The notes under the pieces are model-generated. The model saw nothing but the letters and a program-made list of their open reading frames with translations. It was not told the origin of the DNA and did no database searches. Positions 35,301-43,569 of a DNA stretch of 64,000 bases are shown one piece after another; positions within the stretch are counted from its first letter, which is position 1, and each line of letters opens with the position of its first letter. Made by a program: the position numbers and the translations under genes. This stretch comes from Mucilaginibacter limnophilus. GTDB lineage: Bacteria; Bacteroidota; Bacteroidia; Sphingobacteriales; Sphingobacteriaceae. The stretch covers positions 744,001-808,000 of the forward strand of contig NZ_SACK01000002.1 in the NCBI RefSeq assembly GCF_004005815.1. Direction: 5' to 3'.

Positions 35301-35463
35301 AAGTGAAAGCTATTTTCAGCAATTGCCTATTATAGCCTTAACGGCGTCAATGCTGAATACAGAGATTAACCAGATCACGCACGCCGGTATGAATGATTAC
35401 CTGCTTAAACCATTCGACCCGAAAACGCTGTACACTAAATTAAGCCGTTACCAGAAACAGTAA
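32344..35463 (+). CDS. Cytosolic hybrid histidine kinase: GAF, four PAS, HisKA-HATPase, receiver
   Basis: 1039 residues with no membrane segment. The GTG start 4 nt after glyA is the only good start, since the GAF domain begins by residue 15. Order: GAF (~15-165, LCVIDRVPRQLDEQQ), PAS1 (~170-290), PAS2-PAS4 (~297-660, similar to each other with GVVISDAND, GIIIRDAEG and GVIINDSEG), HisKA with H681 in LSHEMRTPLNAVIG, HATPase with NLVSNAVKFTNEGG, ADTGIGI and YGGTGLGLPISK, and a receiver with phospho-acceptor D968 in LMDIHMPEMGG. It should sense a soluble signal and phosphorylate its own receiver. No output domain or partner regulator is adjacent. The ligand is unknown; no LOV-type cysteine is seen. 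Confidence 0.93.
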   Translation: MIKENTPQNTEAERLAALDSYAILDTLPEKEYDAITKLASYICRAPIALITLVDEKRQWFKSVVGIDGDGTPRADAFCNYTIQSDNILEVNNATQDDRFKNNPFVTGDPNIRFYAGAPIVDPEGHRLGSLCVIDRVPRQLDEQQREALSTLAGEVMSHLTLRKQKMELEASVRIHEEFFDLFNTSPEVHCIMDKDFRVELINKAVTNVLGYSPEEVTGHVIWEFFSEESRNVSLERLKSGNIRSQDIETQLINKKGEKLWISWSLSFKENKWYASGRDVTEHKRLHVELEQLSLVASKVSNGVVISDANDKVVWVNDAFEDITGFNLKDVEGNRLRNIILKNPETNPDILRLNELISKKKSYEIDLLMTKKEGEPLWIKIINSFIFKADGEIDKYIRVIININQRKRAEQDLEILSFAARKSPGGIIIRDAEGRVVWMNEVMEDIIGYTLAEMEGKTFGTMLLGEDTDMSVFEKALKAVAENRPYDVEIKIYKKDGTPKWVWITNSPLFNEVGTVERQVGVMVDITERKKVEQQLKMLSLVASSTTGGVIINDSEGNVEWINSGFEKITGYSIDDIKGKHLGDVVKGELTDFSIIERTRELSKNKQSFEVDLLIYRKDGQPLWISVINSVILDDTGKVDKYIEVIIDITAKKKVELELIAAKEEAIQLNRAKDMFISVLSHEMRTPLNAVIGMSHLLIEENPLESQKENLNILKFSAENLLTLINDVLDFTKIETGNIELEKANVDTREMIQSVIASLKYKVQEKNIYLKANLDPSLPQVILADRTRLCQILLNLVSNAVKFTNEGGVTIDIKVIEQSAKKVRIRFAVADTGIGIANDKINTIFEAFKQAEADTTRKYGGTGLGLPISKRLIELHDSRINVDSVVGQGSTFWFTISFEKAESQINNNNSTVEAELNINVLVVDDNQINRLLVNKVLKKWGATADFAENGREAVEKIEANLNYDAVLMDIHMPEMGGLEATQIIRSKSESYFQQLPIIALTASMLNTEINQITHAGMNDYLLKPFDPKTLYTKLSRYQKQ

Positions 35464-35473
35464 CTTGCCATAC

Positions 35474-35560
35474 GGTCATCCTGAACTTGTTTCAGGATCT
35501 CTCCTTCTGAAAATAAGCAATTATTGAAAGGTAGGATGCCGAAATAAATTTGGCATGACG
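35474..35560. repeat. Family B inverted repeat at a convergent junction
   Basis: GGTCATCCTGAACTTG with TTTCAGGATCTCTCC is one hairpin. GGATGCCGAAATAAAT with TTGGCATGACG is the second. It lies between the histidine kinase and the comF-like gene. Confidence 0.8.
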
Positions 35561-35608
35561 TTTAGTCTTCAAAAAACTAGTCTCTATTCTCCAATCTCTG
35601 ATCACTAC

Positions 35609-36307
35609 CTACTCTGCATACGCAATAGTAACAATACTTAACTTCACCCCGGGAATTTTAAGCAGTTCCACACCACAGGCCTCCAACGTTGAGCCGGTAG
35701 TAACAATATCATCTACCAGCAAAATGTGCTTGCCTTGCAATTTGTCAGGATCAGCAACGGCGAATACTTGCTGCATGTTACGAAACCTGCTAAAACGGCT
35801 TTTCTTGGTTTGTGTTTCTGTAGCCACTGTTCGTATCAGGTTATGCTCCTCAACAGGTGCATTCAGTTTTACTGACAATCCGTTGGCAAAACAGGTACTT
35901 TGATTAAAGCCTCTTTTTCGCAGCTTACTTTTGTGTAGCGGTACTGGTATAATATAATCGACAGTTTTAAAGATGTTGTTGTTACTTAGCTGTTCACCAG
36001 CTATGGTACCGGTTAGTACACCAACTTTTTGGATACCGTCATACTTAAGCCGGTGCACCATTTGCTGCACTTTGCCACCTTTGGTAAAATAAAACAGCGC
36101 GTATGCGCCTTTAATATTTATTTTACCCCAAAACTGGCGTGCAACAATGTTGTCAGGTTGTAAATGGAAGTTGGTATATGGTAAATTGTACCTGCAGTCG
36201 GTACATAAAATTTGCTCGCCTGATAGTAACGTACCATCGCAAGCGGCACAAACCTCAGGAAATATAAGCGCAAAAAAGTCGGAAAGGTAGGTTTTAAGCA
36301 GTTTCAT
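35609..36307 (-). CDS. ComF family phosphoribosyltransferase-like protein
   Basis: 232 residues. The N-terminal zinc-ribbon-like part has CAACDGTLLSGEQILCTDC (two CxxC pairs, residues ~18-39). The C-terminal phosphoribosyltransferase domain has YIIPVPLHKSKLRKRGFNQS and the PRPP loop ILLVDDIVTTGSTL. This is the standard ComF/GntX layout. ComF is needed for DNA uptake in naturally competent bacteria, while the reaction, if any, is uncertain. The gene begins 5 nt after the rlmN stop and is probably co-transcribed with it. Confidence 0.88.
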   Translation of the reverse strand: MKLLKTYLSDFFALIFPEVCAACDGTLLSGEQILCTDCRYNLPYTNFHLQPDNIVARQFWGKINIKGAYALFYFTKGGKVQQMVHRLKYDGIQKVGVLTGTIAGEQLSNNNIFKTVDYIIPVPLHKSKLRKRGFNQSTCFANGLSVKLNAPVEEHNLIRTVATETQTKKSRFSRFRNMQQVFAVADPDKLQGKHILLVDDIVTTGSTLEACGVELLKIPGVKLSIVTIAYAE

Positions 36308-36312
36308 TGTGC

Positions 36313-37377
36313 TTATGCCAGCGCTTTATCTTTTTCTTTTATGGCAAGCTGACCGCAGGCAGCATCAATATCCTTACCGCGGCTACGTCGAACATTTGTA
36401 GTAATACCCTGTTTACGCAGATATGCCGCGAAGGCTTCAACCTTATCTTCGCCCGCATTAAGGTAACTGGCAAAAGCGATAGGATTGTATTCAATAATAT
36501 TCACTTTACAGGGCAGGTGTTTACAAAAACGTGCCAGTTCCATGGCATCCTGTATGCCATCGTTAACACCATCAAAAATAATATACTCGTATGTTACCGG
36601 ATTTTTTGTTTTAGCGTAATAATACTTCAATGCCTCGGCAAGAGATTTAAGCGAATTCTGCTCGTTAATAGGCATAATGGTATTTCGCTTTTCGTCGTTA
36701 GCGGCGTGTAACGATAGTGCAAGGTTAAATTTCACCTGGTCATCGCCCAATTTTTTTATCATTTTGGCAATGCCCGCGGTAGAAACGGTTATGCGTTTTG
36801 CCGCCATGTTCAGGCCATCTTCGCTGGTTATTTTTTCAATCGACTTCATCATATTGGCGTAATTGAGCAACGGTTCGCCCATGCCCATGTACACAATATT
36901 TGTAAGCGGCATGCCATAATTTTCACGCGCCTGCTTGTCAATTAATACCACCTGGTCGTAAATTTCATCGGGATTAAGGTTTCTTTTACGCTCCATATAG
37001 CCTGTCGCGCAAAATTTACACGTTAAGCTGCAGCCTACTTGGGAAGATACGCAGGCAGTCATTCTTTCAGTAGTTGGAATAAGAACCCCTTCGATTAAAT
37101 GATTGTCGTGTAAAATAAAAGAATTTTTTATAGTTTTATCTCCACTAAGTTGTGAACTGTTAATTTTAACGTTATTAATAATAAAGTTATCGTTTAACTT
37201 AGTACGTAGTTCTTTTGAAATATTGCTCATTTCATCAAATGAGAAACATGATTTCTTCCAAAGCCATTCGTAAACCTGTTTTGCCCTGAAGCTTTTTTCT
37301 TCCATACGAATGAATTGCTCCTGTAAGTCGTTCAGGCTCAGGCTGCGGATATCAATTTTTACTTTTGCACTATTCAC
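36313..37377 (-). CDS. rlmN: Dual-specificity 23S rRNA/tRNA adenosine-C2 methyltransferase
   Basis: 354 residues. The radical-SAM cluster motif CxxxCxxC is CSLTCKFC within SQVGCSLTCKFCATGYM. The accessory part has KSFRAKQVYEWLWKKS, and the catalytic C-terminal cysteine is in DAACGQLA. RlmN methylates C2 of A2503 in 23S rRNA and A37 in some tRNAs. The start is GTG at 37377: it keeps KIDIRSLSLNDL in place and no ATG occurs until residue 26. A -7 box ends 4 nt before this GTG. It forms an operon with the comF-like gene. Confidence 0.95.
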   Translation of the reverse strand: MNSAKVKIDIRSLSLNDLQEQFIRMEEKSFRAKQVYEWLWKKSCFSFDEMSNISKELRTKLNDNFIINNVKINSSQLSGDKTIKNSFILHDNHLIEGVLIPTTERMTACVSSQVGCSLTCKFCATGYMERKRNLNPDEIYDQVVLIDKQARENYGMPLTNIVYMGMGEPLLNYANMMKSIEKITSEDGLNMAAKRITVSTAGIAKMIKKLGDDQVKFNLALSLHAANDEKRNTIMPINEQNSLKSLAEALKYYYAKTKNPVTYEYIIFDGVNDGIQDAMELARFCKHLPCKVNIIEYNPIAFASYLNAGEDKVEAFAAYLRKQGITTNVRRSRGKDIDAACGQLAIKEKDKALA

Positions 37378-37381
37378 AACA

Positions 37382-37389
37382 CAAAGGTA
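37382..37389 (-). promoter_or_regulatory. -7 box immediately before rlmN
   Basis: The minus strand reads TACCTTTG, an exact TAnnTTTG match, 4 nt upstream of the GTG start. The predicted transcript is leaderless or nearly so, and it supports the GTG start. Confidence 0.5.
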
Positions 37390-37529
37390 CTTAATTTTAA
37401 AAATTTAATATTTTTAAAAAGTCATTTCTTTTTTATTTGATTAAAAAACAACAACTATAGGTTAATTGTATAATTCGAAATGGCATATATTTGGAGAGAA
37501 ATTTTGAGAAGATGCTAACAGATACCTGA

Positions 37530-38708
37530 ATGAAACACTTTAGAGCCGATTACGTTTACCCAGTTTATGCCGATCCGATAAAAAATGGTATTGTGTCCGT
37601 TGATGATAACGGAAAAATTTTAGCGATCTCAGATGACCCCTCCTCAATTCAATCAGGTAATATAGAGCAATTGAACGGCATTTTATGTCCCGGTTTTGTA
37701 AACACCCACTGCCATCTTGAATTATCACACCTTAAAGACAAAATTAAAGCAGGCGACGGTCTTGTAGAGTTTATTAAGGCTATCCTAACTATACGTAAAG
37801 AAGCACAGTATAATGATGATCAGGTAACTGAAGCGGCCCGCCTTGCCGACCAGGAAATGTATGATAACGGTATAGTGGCCGTTGGCGACATCGCAAATAC
37901 CGGCATTACTGTCGATATAAAGAAAAATAGTAAGCTATACTATCACACTTTTGTTGAAACCTTTAGCTTTTTGCCCGAACGGGCGCAGGCCGTTTTTGAT
38001 TCAGCCGTTGAACTGATTGAAAAGTTTAAACCGCTTTCAGTTTCGCTTACGCCGCATGCGCCTTATACCGTATCAAAAGAACTTTTTAAACTGATAAAAA
38101 GATACAGCGACAGCGGTAAAAACCTGATAAGTATACACAACCAGGAATGCGAGGACGAGAACAAATTTTACCGTTACAAGCTTGGCGCGTTTAATGATCT
38201 GTATGATTTTCTGGGTTTAGACATCGATTATTTTAAACCGCAGGCACGTAACTCGCTGCAGTCGATTATCCCACTGTTAACCAGCAACCAGGAAATATTA
38301 CTGGTGCACAATACCTGCACCAACTTAAAAGATATTTATTTTATTAAACGCTTCGACAGGCATATCAACTGGTGCTTTTGCCCGAATGCTAACCTTTACA
38401 TTGAAAAGCGTTTGCCTAAAATAAATCTGTTTTTAGATCAGGGTTTTAACATTACACTGGGTACCGATAGCCTTGCCTCAAATAACAAGCTGTGCATACT
38501 AAGCGAAATGCGCGTAATACAGCAAAAATTCCCGACGATAGGACTTGAGCAACTGATACAATGGGGTACCCTCAATGGCGCCGAATTTTTAGGTATCGAT
38601 AAAGATAAAGGCAGCTTGCAACCCGGTAAAACTCCCGGACTTAATCTGATAACCGGGCTTGATAACCTGAAAATCACACCGGAAACAAAGGTGAAGCGAT
38701 TGATTTAA
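37530..38708 (+). CDS. Amidohydrolase family protein (deaminase-like)
   Basis: 392 residues of the metal-dependent amidohydrolase superfamily. CPGFVNTHCHLELSHL holds the first HxH metal ligands, LTPHAPYTVS the second His, LVHNTCTNL the third, and LGTDSLASNNKL the final Asp. The N- and C-terminal parts form the small beta-sandwich typical of TrzN/SAH-deaminase and aminodeoxyfutalosine deaminase groups. The HLELSH context after the HxH reminds me of the aminodeoxyfutalosine deaminases of menaquinone synthesis, but substrate assignment needs comparison with the other mqn genes of the genome. Cytosolic, probably monocistronic. Confidence 0.8.
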   Translation: MKHFRADYVYPVYADPIKNGIVSVDDNGKILAISDDPSSIQSGNIEQLNGILCPGFVNTHCHLELSHLKDKIKAGDGLVEFIKAILTIRKEAQYNDDQVTEAARLADQEMYDNGIVAVGDIANTGITVDIKKNSKLYYHTFVETFSFLPERAQAVFDSAVELIEKFKPLSVSLTPHAPYTVSKELFKLIKRYSDSGKNLISIHNQECEDENKFYRYKLGAFNDLYDFLGLDIDYFKPQARNSLQSIIPLLTSNQEILLVHNTCTNLKDIYFIKRFDRHINWCFCPNANLYIEKRLPKINLFLDQGFNITLGTDSLASNNKLCILSEMRVIQQKFPTIGLEQLIQWGTLNGAEFLGIDKDKGSLQPGKTPGLNLITGLDNLKITPETKVKRLI

Positions 38709-38734
38709 TTGGTTGATTAAGCTAAGTGGGTTTA

Positions 38735-38742
38735 TAACTTTG
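38735..38742 (+). promoter_or_regulatory. Putative -7 box upstream of the acylphosphatase gene
   Basis: TAACTTTG is an exact TAnnTTTG match, 53 nt before the ATG. Downstream, ACTATTCACTCAATC and ACCATTCACTAATTC form a short direct repeat in the predicted leader. Confidence 0.4.
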
Positions 38743-38795
38743 CATACAAACAACTATTCACTCAATCAACATAATAAACCATTCACTAATTCCCC

Positions 38796-39080
38796 ATGAA
38801 AAAACATCTTAGTATAACGGTAAAAGGCAATGTGCAGGGCGTTTTTTTCAGGGCATCAACCAAGGCTGTGGCCGATCAGCTGGGGATAAAAGGTATTGTT
38901 CACAATCAAAAAGATGGCAGTGTTTACATAGAAGCCGAGGCTGAACCTGCCGATATGGATATGTTTTTGGAGTGGTGTAATGAGGGGCCGGAAAAAGCTG
39001 AAGTAACCGCTGTTGAAACACATGAGGGCGAATTGAAAAACTATCGTAATTTTGAGGTGATAAAAAGGAACCTACTGTAA
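38796..39080 (+). CDS. acyP: Acylphosphatase
   Basis: 94 residues, normal length. VKGNVQGVFFRASTKAVADQ carries the phosphate-binding loop with the catalytic Arg, and the conserved Asn is in GIVHNQKDGSV. EAEAEPADMDMFLEWC and NEGPEKAEVTAVE are the expected following blocks. It hydrolyses acyl phosphates such as acetyl phosphate or carbamoyl phosphate in the cytosol. The flippase gene starts 32 nt downstream on the same strand, so the whole run from acyP to the Tat genes could share transcripts. Confidence 0.93.
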   Translation: MKKHLSITVKGNVQGVFFRASTKAVADQLGIKGIVHNQKDGSVYIEAEAEPADMDMFLEWCNEGPEKAEVTAVETHEGELKNYRNFEVIKRNLL

Positions 39081-39112
39081 AGGTTCAAAGTGTATTCTTG
39101 TAATAACTCACA

Positions 39113-40615
39113 TTGTCAACTGCTAAAAAATTTGCCGGACAAACGGCTGTTTACGGACTAAGCACTATTGTTTCGCGTACGCTGTATTTTATACTTACGC
39201 CAATACTGGCCGGTATACTATCGGTAAAGGTATACGGTATTTTTACCAAAATGTACAGCTGGGCATCTATCCTGAACGCGCTGCTGTCGTTTGGTATGGA
39301 AACCACCTATTTCAGGTACCTCAACAAAAACGCCGATGATAAGGATAAGGTGTATAATAATACCTTTTTGGCTGTAATAGCTTTGTGTACGGTGTTCCTC
39401 ACCTTCTCAGCACTATTCGCGCACCCAATTGCTGCCTGGCTAAAATCGGGCTACACCAATACGCTTGACGATTATGTGTTTTATGTGCGATGTTTCATCT
39501 ACATACTGGTTATCGACGCGCTGTGCGTAATACCATTTGCGCGATTGCGTGCCGAAGGCCGCCCGATGCGCTACGCCATGGTGAAATTTTTTAACGTGCT
39601 GTTTGTGGTGTTGCTGAACTTGTTCCTGCTGTTTGGTGTACCATACGTTATAAAACACAATTTATTGGGTGCCGAATGGATGCAGCAATGGTACCGGCTG
39701 CACTGGGTAGGGTATGTGTTCCTGTCAAACCTGCTGGCCAGCATACTTACCTTTATAATGCTGCTGCCCGAGGTTTTTAAACTCCGTTTTAAATTTGATA
39801 CAGGCATTTTTAAAGAAATGCTGATGTATAGCTTCCCGGTGCTCATTGCTAATATTTCATACATTATCAACGAGAATATAGACAAGATAATGCTTGATAA
39901 GCTGTTGCCGCCCGGTATAAACGACCAGGATGTGGGCATTTACGGGGCTTGCGCCAAAATAGCGCTGTTCCTTAGCATTTTTGTACAAGCCTTCCGTTTG
40001 GGTGCCGAACCCTTTTTTTTCAGCCATGCGCAAAATAAAAATGCCGGGCAAACTTACGCCCGTATCATGAACTACTTTGTTATAGTGGTTTGCATAATCT
40101 TTGTCGGGCTGGTAGCCAATATTGAGATACTTAAATATTTTATACGTGCCTCAAACCCGGTGCAACGAGAGCTGTACTGGTCGGGGTTAAAAATAGTACC
40201 CATTTTGCTGTTCGGTTATGTAAGTCTGGGTATTTACATGAACCTGTCGGTATGGTATAAACTGTCTGACCAAACCCGCTATGGGCTTTACATTTCGGGC
40301 ATCGGTGCTATAATAACCATTGTACTCAACATTATATTTATACCAAAGTACAGCTATGTAGGTTCGGCGTGGATATCGCTGATAGCTTATACCAGCATGA
40401 TGGTGCTTTCATATCTATGGGGACAAAAACACTACCCGATTCCGTATAATGTCAAAAAAAATCTTGCTTACATATTATCTTCTGTGGTAATAGTATACTT
40501 GTCATTCGTAGTATTTAAGCGGAATATTTTCGTAGGCAACGCTTTGCTGATTGCCTACGGGCTTACGACGCTCTACTTTGAGCGTAAAGAATTATTGAGC
40601 ATATTTAAAAGATGA
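39113..40615 (+). CDS. Oligosaccharide flippase family protein (MOP/Wzx-like)
   Basis: 500 residues with 12-14 hydrophobic helices spread evenly. The start [20 protein letters not shown] is the usual first amphipathic helix of Bacteroidota Wzx-like proteins; it requires the TTG start at 39113 because no ATG lies nearby. Further landmarks are the [12 protein letters not shown] loop and [23 protein letters not shown]-family flippases move lipid-linked oligosaccharides across the inner membrane for polysaccharide assembly. The stop overlaps the ATG of dut (ATGA). The exact substrate is unknown. Confidence 0.88.
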   Translation: MSTAKKFAGQTAVYGLSTIVSRTLYFILTPILAGILSVKVYGIFTKMYSWASILNALLSFGMETTYFRYLNKNADDKDKVYNNTFLAVIALCTVFLTFSALFAHPIAAWLKSGYTNTLDDYVFYVRCFIYILVIDALCVIPFARLRAEGRPMRYAMVKFFNVLFVVLLNLFLLFGVPYVIKHNLLGAEWMQQWYRLHWVGYVFLSNLLASILTFIMLLPEVFKLRFKFDTGIFKEMLMYSFPVLIANISYIINENIDKIMLDKLLPPGINDQDVGIYGACAKIALFLSIFVQAFRLGAEPFFFSHAQNKNAGQTYARIMNYFVIVVCIIFVGLVANIEILKYFIRASNPVQRELYWSGLKIVPILLFGYVSLGIYMNLSVWYKLSDQTRYGLYISGIGAIITIVLNIIFIPKYSYVGSAWISLIAYTSMMVLSYLWGQKHYPIPYNVKKNLAYILSSVVIVYLSFVVFKRNIFVGNALLIAYGLTTLYFERKELLSIFKR

Positions 40616-41046
40616 TCGTTAAAGTTATAAACAAGTCGGGCAACGCGCTGCCTGCTTACGAAACGCTGCACGCCGCCGGTATGGACCTTCGCGCTGAAGT
40701 TGAAGCGCCCATTACGCTTAAACCTTTGGAGCGTACGCTTGTCCCAACTGGGTTGTTTATTGAGCTGCCCGAAGGATATGAAGCACAGATACGCCCGCGT
40801 AGCGGCCTAGCATATAAGCACGGTATCAGCATCGTAAATTCGCCGGGTACTATTGATGCCGATTATCGCGGTGAAATAAAAGTGCTGCTGGTAAATTTAT
40901 CTGCCGAAAATTTCGTTATAAATACAGGCGAAAGGATAGCCCAGATGATAGTGGCACGGCATGAGCGGGTGGAATGGCTTGAAGCCTACGAATTAAATGA
41001 AACATCGCGAGGTACGGGCGGTTATGGACATACAGGGATAGGTTAA
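40612..41046 (+). CDS. dut: dUTP diphosphatase
   Basis: 144 residues with all five dUTPase motifs: [11 protein letters not shown] (I), [11 protein letters not shown] (II), [15 protein letters not shown] (III, with the catalytic Asp), [11 protein letters not shown] (IV) and [10 protein letters not shown] (V, the flexible arm). It hydrolyses dUTP to dUMP, keeps uracil out of DNA and supplies thymidylate synthesis. It works as a trimer in the cytosol. It is translationally coupled to the flippase (4-nt overlap) and is followed by the TPR gene after 3 nt. Confidence 0.97.
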   Translation: MIVKVINKSGNALPAYETLHAAGMDLRAEVEAPITLKPLERTLVPTGLFIELPEGYEAQIRPRSGLAYKHGISIVNSPGTIDADYRGEIKVLLVNLSAENFVINTGERIAQMIVARHERVEWLEAYELNETSRGTGGYGHTGIG

Positions 41047-41049
41047 TAC

Positions 41050-42783
41050 ATGAAATTCAGGCTGTTTATATTAATGCTGGCTTTGCCCGCCATTACTTTT
41101 GCCCAGGATAAAAAAAAGGCAAAAAGCGGTGTGGTAATGGTGGTGGGCAAACCCATGACCGCCATGGACAGCATTATGGCCAAACAGCTGTTCTTTTCCG
41201 CCCTGCGCGAAAAAACCATAGAGAACTTTACCCTTGCGGGCGAACTTTTTAACCGTGTACTGCAGATAAATCCTGAAAACGATGCCGCGCTATTTGAACT
41301 TGCTGCGCTCAAAAAATCGGCAGATAAAGAAAACGAAGCCCAGGAATTGCTGCAAAAAGCCGTTACAGTAAACCCTGATAATGAATGGTATTGGGTAGCA
41401 CTGGCCGATAGTTATCAAAAAACCAATGATATAGACAAACTGGAGAATGTTTATGACGAACTTATACGCCTGAATCCGGAAAAACCCGATTATTATTTCG
41501 ACAAGGCAAGCGCTTATTTTTTGCAAAAGCGATATGATGAGGCATTAAAGTTGTATGACCGCGTTGAGGAACTAACCGGTTTGACTGATGATATTATCGC
41601 CAATCGTCAGAAGATCTACCTCAAACAAAACAAATTTGAAAAAGCCACTGCCGATCTTGACGTCATGATCGCGTCGAACCCCGGTGAACTGCGCTATTAT
41701 TTGCTTCAAGCTGAATTATATAATTCGAACGGGTTTGCCGATAAGGCGCTTGAAGTGCTGGAAAAAGCCGGCAGGCTAAACCCTGATAACGGATTGCTTC
41801 ACCTTGCGCTGGCTGATATTTACCGTGATAAAAAAGACTTTAAAAGCAGCTTTAACCAACTGGTTATGGCCTTTTCGAGCGCTGAGATTGATGTAAACCA
41901 AAAGATACGGATAGTGCTTGGCTATTTGCCCAAGTTTCCTGACGCTGACGCCAAGGCCAGTGCGCTTGAACTAAGCGGTATATTGGCCAACACGCATCCC
42001 GGTGATGCCAAGGCGCAGGCGCTTTACGGCGATATGCTGATGCAGAACGAACGCTATAATGAGGCAAAACCCCTTTTTAAAAAAGCCATTTCGTTGGCGA
42101 AAGATAATTATGCGGCATTTGAGCAACTGGTACGCCTTGAACTTTCGGAAGAAAGCACAGATGAAGCCATAACCGATGGCGAGGAAGCGCTTAGCTATTT
42201 CCCTAACCAGGCATGGATGAATTATCTGGTAGGCGCAGCCTGGGCTATGAAGAAGGATCATAAAAAAGCGGTTAGCTATCTTAAAACAGCGATTGGTCTT
42301 AATGCGGACGACAAGAACCTCTTTGCCTATGCCTATTCATCACTCGGCGATAGCTATCATTCACTGAACGATATTAAATCGTCTGACGAGGCGTATGAAA
42401 AGGCGCTTGATTATAATCCTGATAATGCCTTCACGCTAAACAATTATGCTTACTATTTATCGTTAAGAGGTGAGCAACTGGAAAAAGCGGCGGAGATGTC
42501 AAAGCGGTCGAACGAGTTGCAGCCCAACACAGCTTCGTTTGAAGATACGTATGCTTGGATTCTGTTTAAACAGAAAAAATACGCCGAGGCAAAAGAGTGG
42601 ATGGAAAAGGCCTTATTGCACGATAAAAATAATAGTGCCGTACAGTCAGAACATTATGGCGATATAATGTTTTATTTAGGCAACACTGAGGCGGCCGTGC
42701 AAAACTGGAAAAAAGCGAAAGCAAATGGGGGCGGCTCGCCAATTTTAGACAGAAAGATAAATGAGAAGAAATACGTTGAATAA
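41050..42783 (+). CDS. Exported tetratricopeptide repeat protein
   Basis: 577 residues. A signal peptide (KFRLFILMLALPAITFAQ) is followed by a lysine-rich linker and then about ten TPR units covering most of the protein, for example NPENDAALFELAALKKSADK, NPDNEWYWVALADSYQKTND, NPEKPDYYFDKASAYFLQKR and NPDNAFTLNNYAYYLSLRGE. TPR solenoids bind partner proteins. Together with the DUF4292 lipoprotein and the EnvC-like protein downstream, this gene order recurs in Bacteroidota and suggests a role in the cell envelope (recalled from related genomes). The 3' end overlaps the next gene by 23 nt. Confidence 0.88.
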   Translation: MKFRLFILMLALPAITFAQDKKKAKSGVVMVVGKPMTAMDSIMAKQLFFSALREKTIENFTLAGELFNRVLQINPENDAALFELAALKKSADKENEAQELLQKAVTVNPDNEWYWVALADSYQKTNDIDKLENVYDELIRLNPEKPDYYFDKASAYFLQKRYDEALKLYDRVEELTGLTDDIIANRQKIYLKQNKFEKATADLDVMIASNPGELRYYLLQAELYNSNGFADKALEVLEKAGRLNPDNGLLHLALADIYRDKKDFKSSFNQLVMAFSSAEIDVNQKIRIVLGYLPKFPDADAKASALELSGILANTHPGDAKAQALYGDMLMQNERYNEAKPLFKKAISLAKDNYAAFEQLVRLELSEESTDEAITDGEEALSYFPNQAWMNYLVGAAWAMKKDHKKAVSYLKTAIGLNADDKNLFAYAYSSLGDSYHSLNDIKSSDEAYEKALDYNPDNAFTLNNYAYYLSLRGEQLEKAAEMSKRSNELQPNTASFEDTYAWILFKQKKYAEAKEWMEKALLHDKNNSAVQSEHYGDIMFYLGNTEAAVQNWKKAKANGGGSPILDRKINEKKYVE

Positions 42784-43552
42784 ACTGCTTATCGCCATGT
42801 GCATGCTGCTTACGCTGGCAGCGTGTAAGTCAAAAAAGCAGGTAGTGGTAAACCGTAACACTACGAAGGTAAATACAAGCAATGATGTGGCGGCCCGGCT
42901 GGCAACCATACGGTCAAAACAAATAACATTCAATACCTTTTCGGCAAAAGCCAAAACGCAGCTTGCCATAGGTAAAGATGACAACGATGTAACCATGAAC
43001 CTGAGGGTACAGCGTGACAAAAAGATATGGGTATCAATCACCGCTATTTTGGGTGTTGAAGTTGCACGTGCGTTGATAACTCCCGATAGTATTTTAGTAA
43101 TAAACAAGTTACAAGGCTTATACACCAAAAAACCTTTCAGCTTTGTGCATAAATTTACCGGCCGTCAAATTGATTATGCCACGTTGCAGTCGCTGCTGGT
43201 TGGTAATGCTATACCCAAGCTATTGAATGACAGTACGACTTTTGAGGTAGCAGCGCCAAACACCAATATTTCAGGCAAATTAGACGGACTGTTGTATAAG
43301 TTAATTTTAGGTCCCGACCTGCGCGTAACGCAAACCAGTTTGGCTAATCAGGCTATGCAGCAATCGTTACAGGTAACAAATAACGTATTTATACAGGCCG
43401 ATAACCGGGTGGTGCCATCGCAAATTGATATCGCTTCTGTTGTGAAAAACCAAAAAATACAGGTTAATTTGCGTTACAGTAAAGTGGAGTTTGACAGGCA
43501 GCTTGATTTTCCTTTCAGCATACCGGATTCATATACGCCTGCAGCCGATTAA
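42761..43552 (+). CDS. DUF4292 family lipoprotein
   Basis: 263 residues. The lipoprotein signal NTLNKLLIAMCMLLTLAAC has its lipobox Cys near residue 22. The mature part opens KSKKQVVVNRNTTKVN and has the DUF4292 blocks KTQLAIGKDDNDVTMNLRVQ, KKIWVSITAILGVEVARAL and ITPDSILVINKLQG. The fold resembles LolA/LolB-like beta-barrels that hold lipoprotein acyl chains, so a role in lipoprotein or lipid handling is conceivable (inference). The ATG at 42761 lies inside the end of the TPR gene (23-nt overlap), implying coupled translation. The EnvC-like gene follows 17 nt later. Confidence 0.85.
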   Translation: MRRNTLNKLLIAMCMLLTLAACKSKKQVVVNRNTTKVNTSNDVAARLATIRSKQITFNTFSAKAKTQLAIGKDDNDVTMNLRVQRDKKIWVSITAILGVEVARALITPDSILVINKLQGLYTKKPFSFVHKFTGRQIDYATLQSLLVGNAIPKLLNDSTTFEVAAPNTNISGKLDGLLYKLILGPDLRVTQTSLANQAMQQSLQVTNNVFIQADNRVVPSQIDIASVVKNQKIQVNLRYSKVEFDRQLDFPFSIPDSYTPAAD

Positions 43553-43569
43553 AAGGATATTTTTGATTG

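Noticed and set aside
36307..36711. 134-codon plus-strand frame starting at the comF-like gene boundary
   Set aside because: Lies wholly against rlmN, whose radical-SAM motifs are clear; no recognisable protein features.
39113..39250. A later ATG as the start of the flippase gene
   Set aside because: It would remove the conserved first amphipathic segment [13 protein letters not shown] and the first membrane helix; TTG 39113 keeps them.
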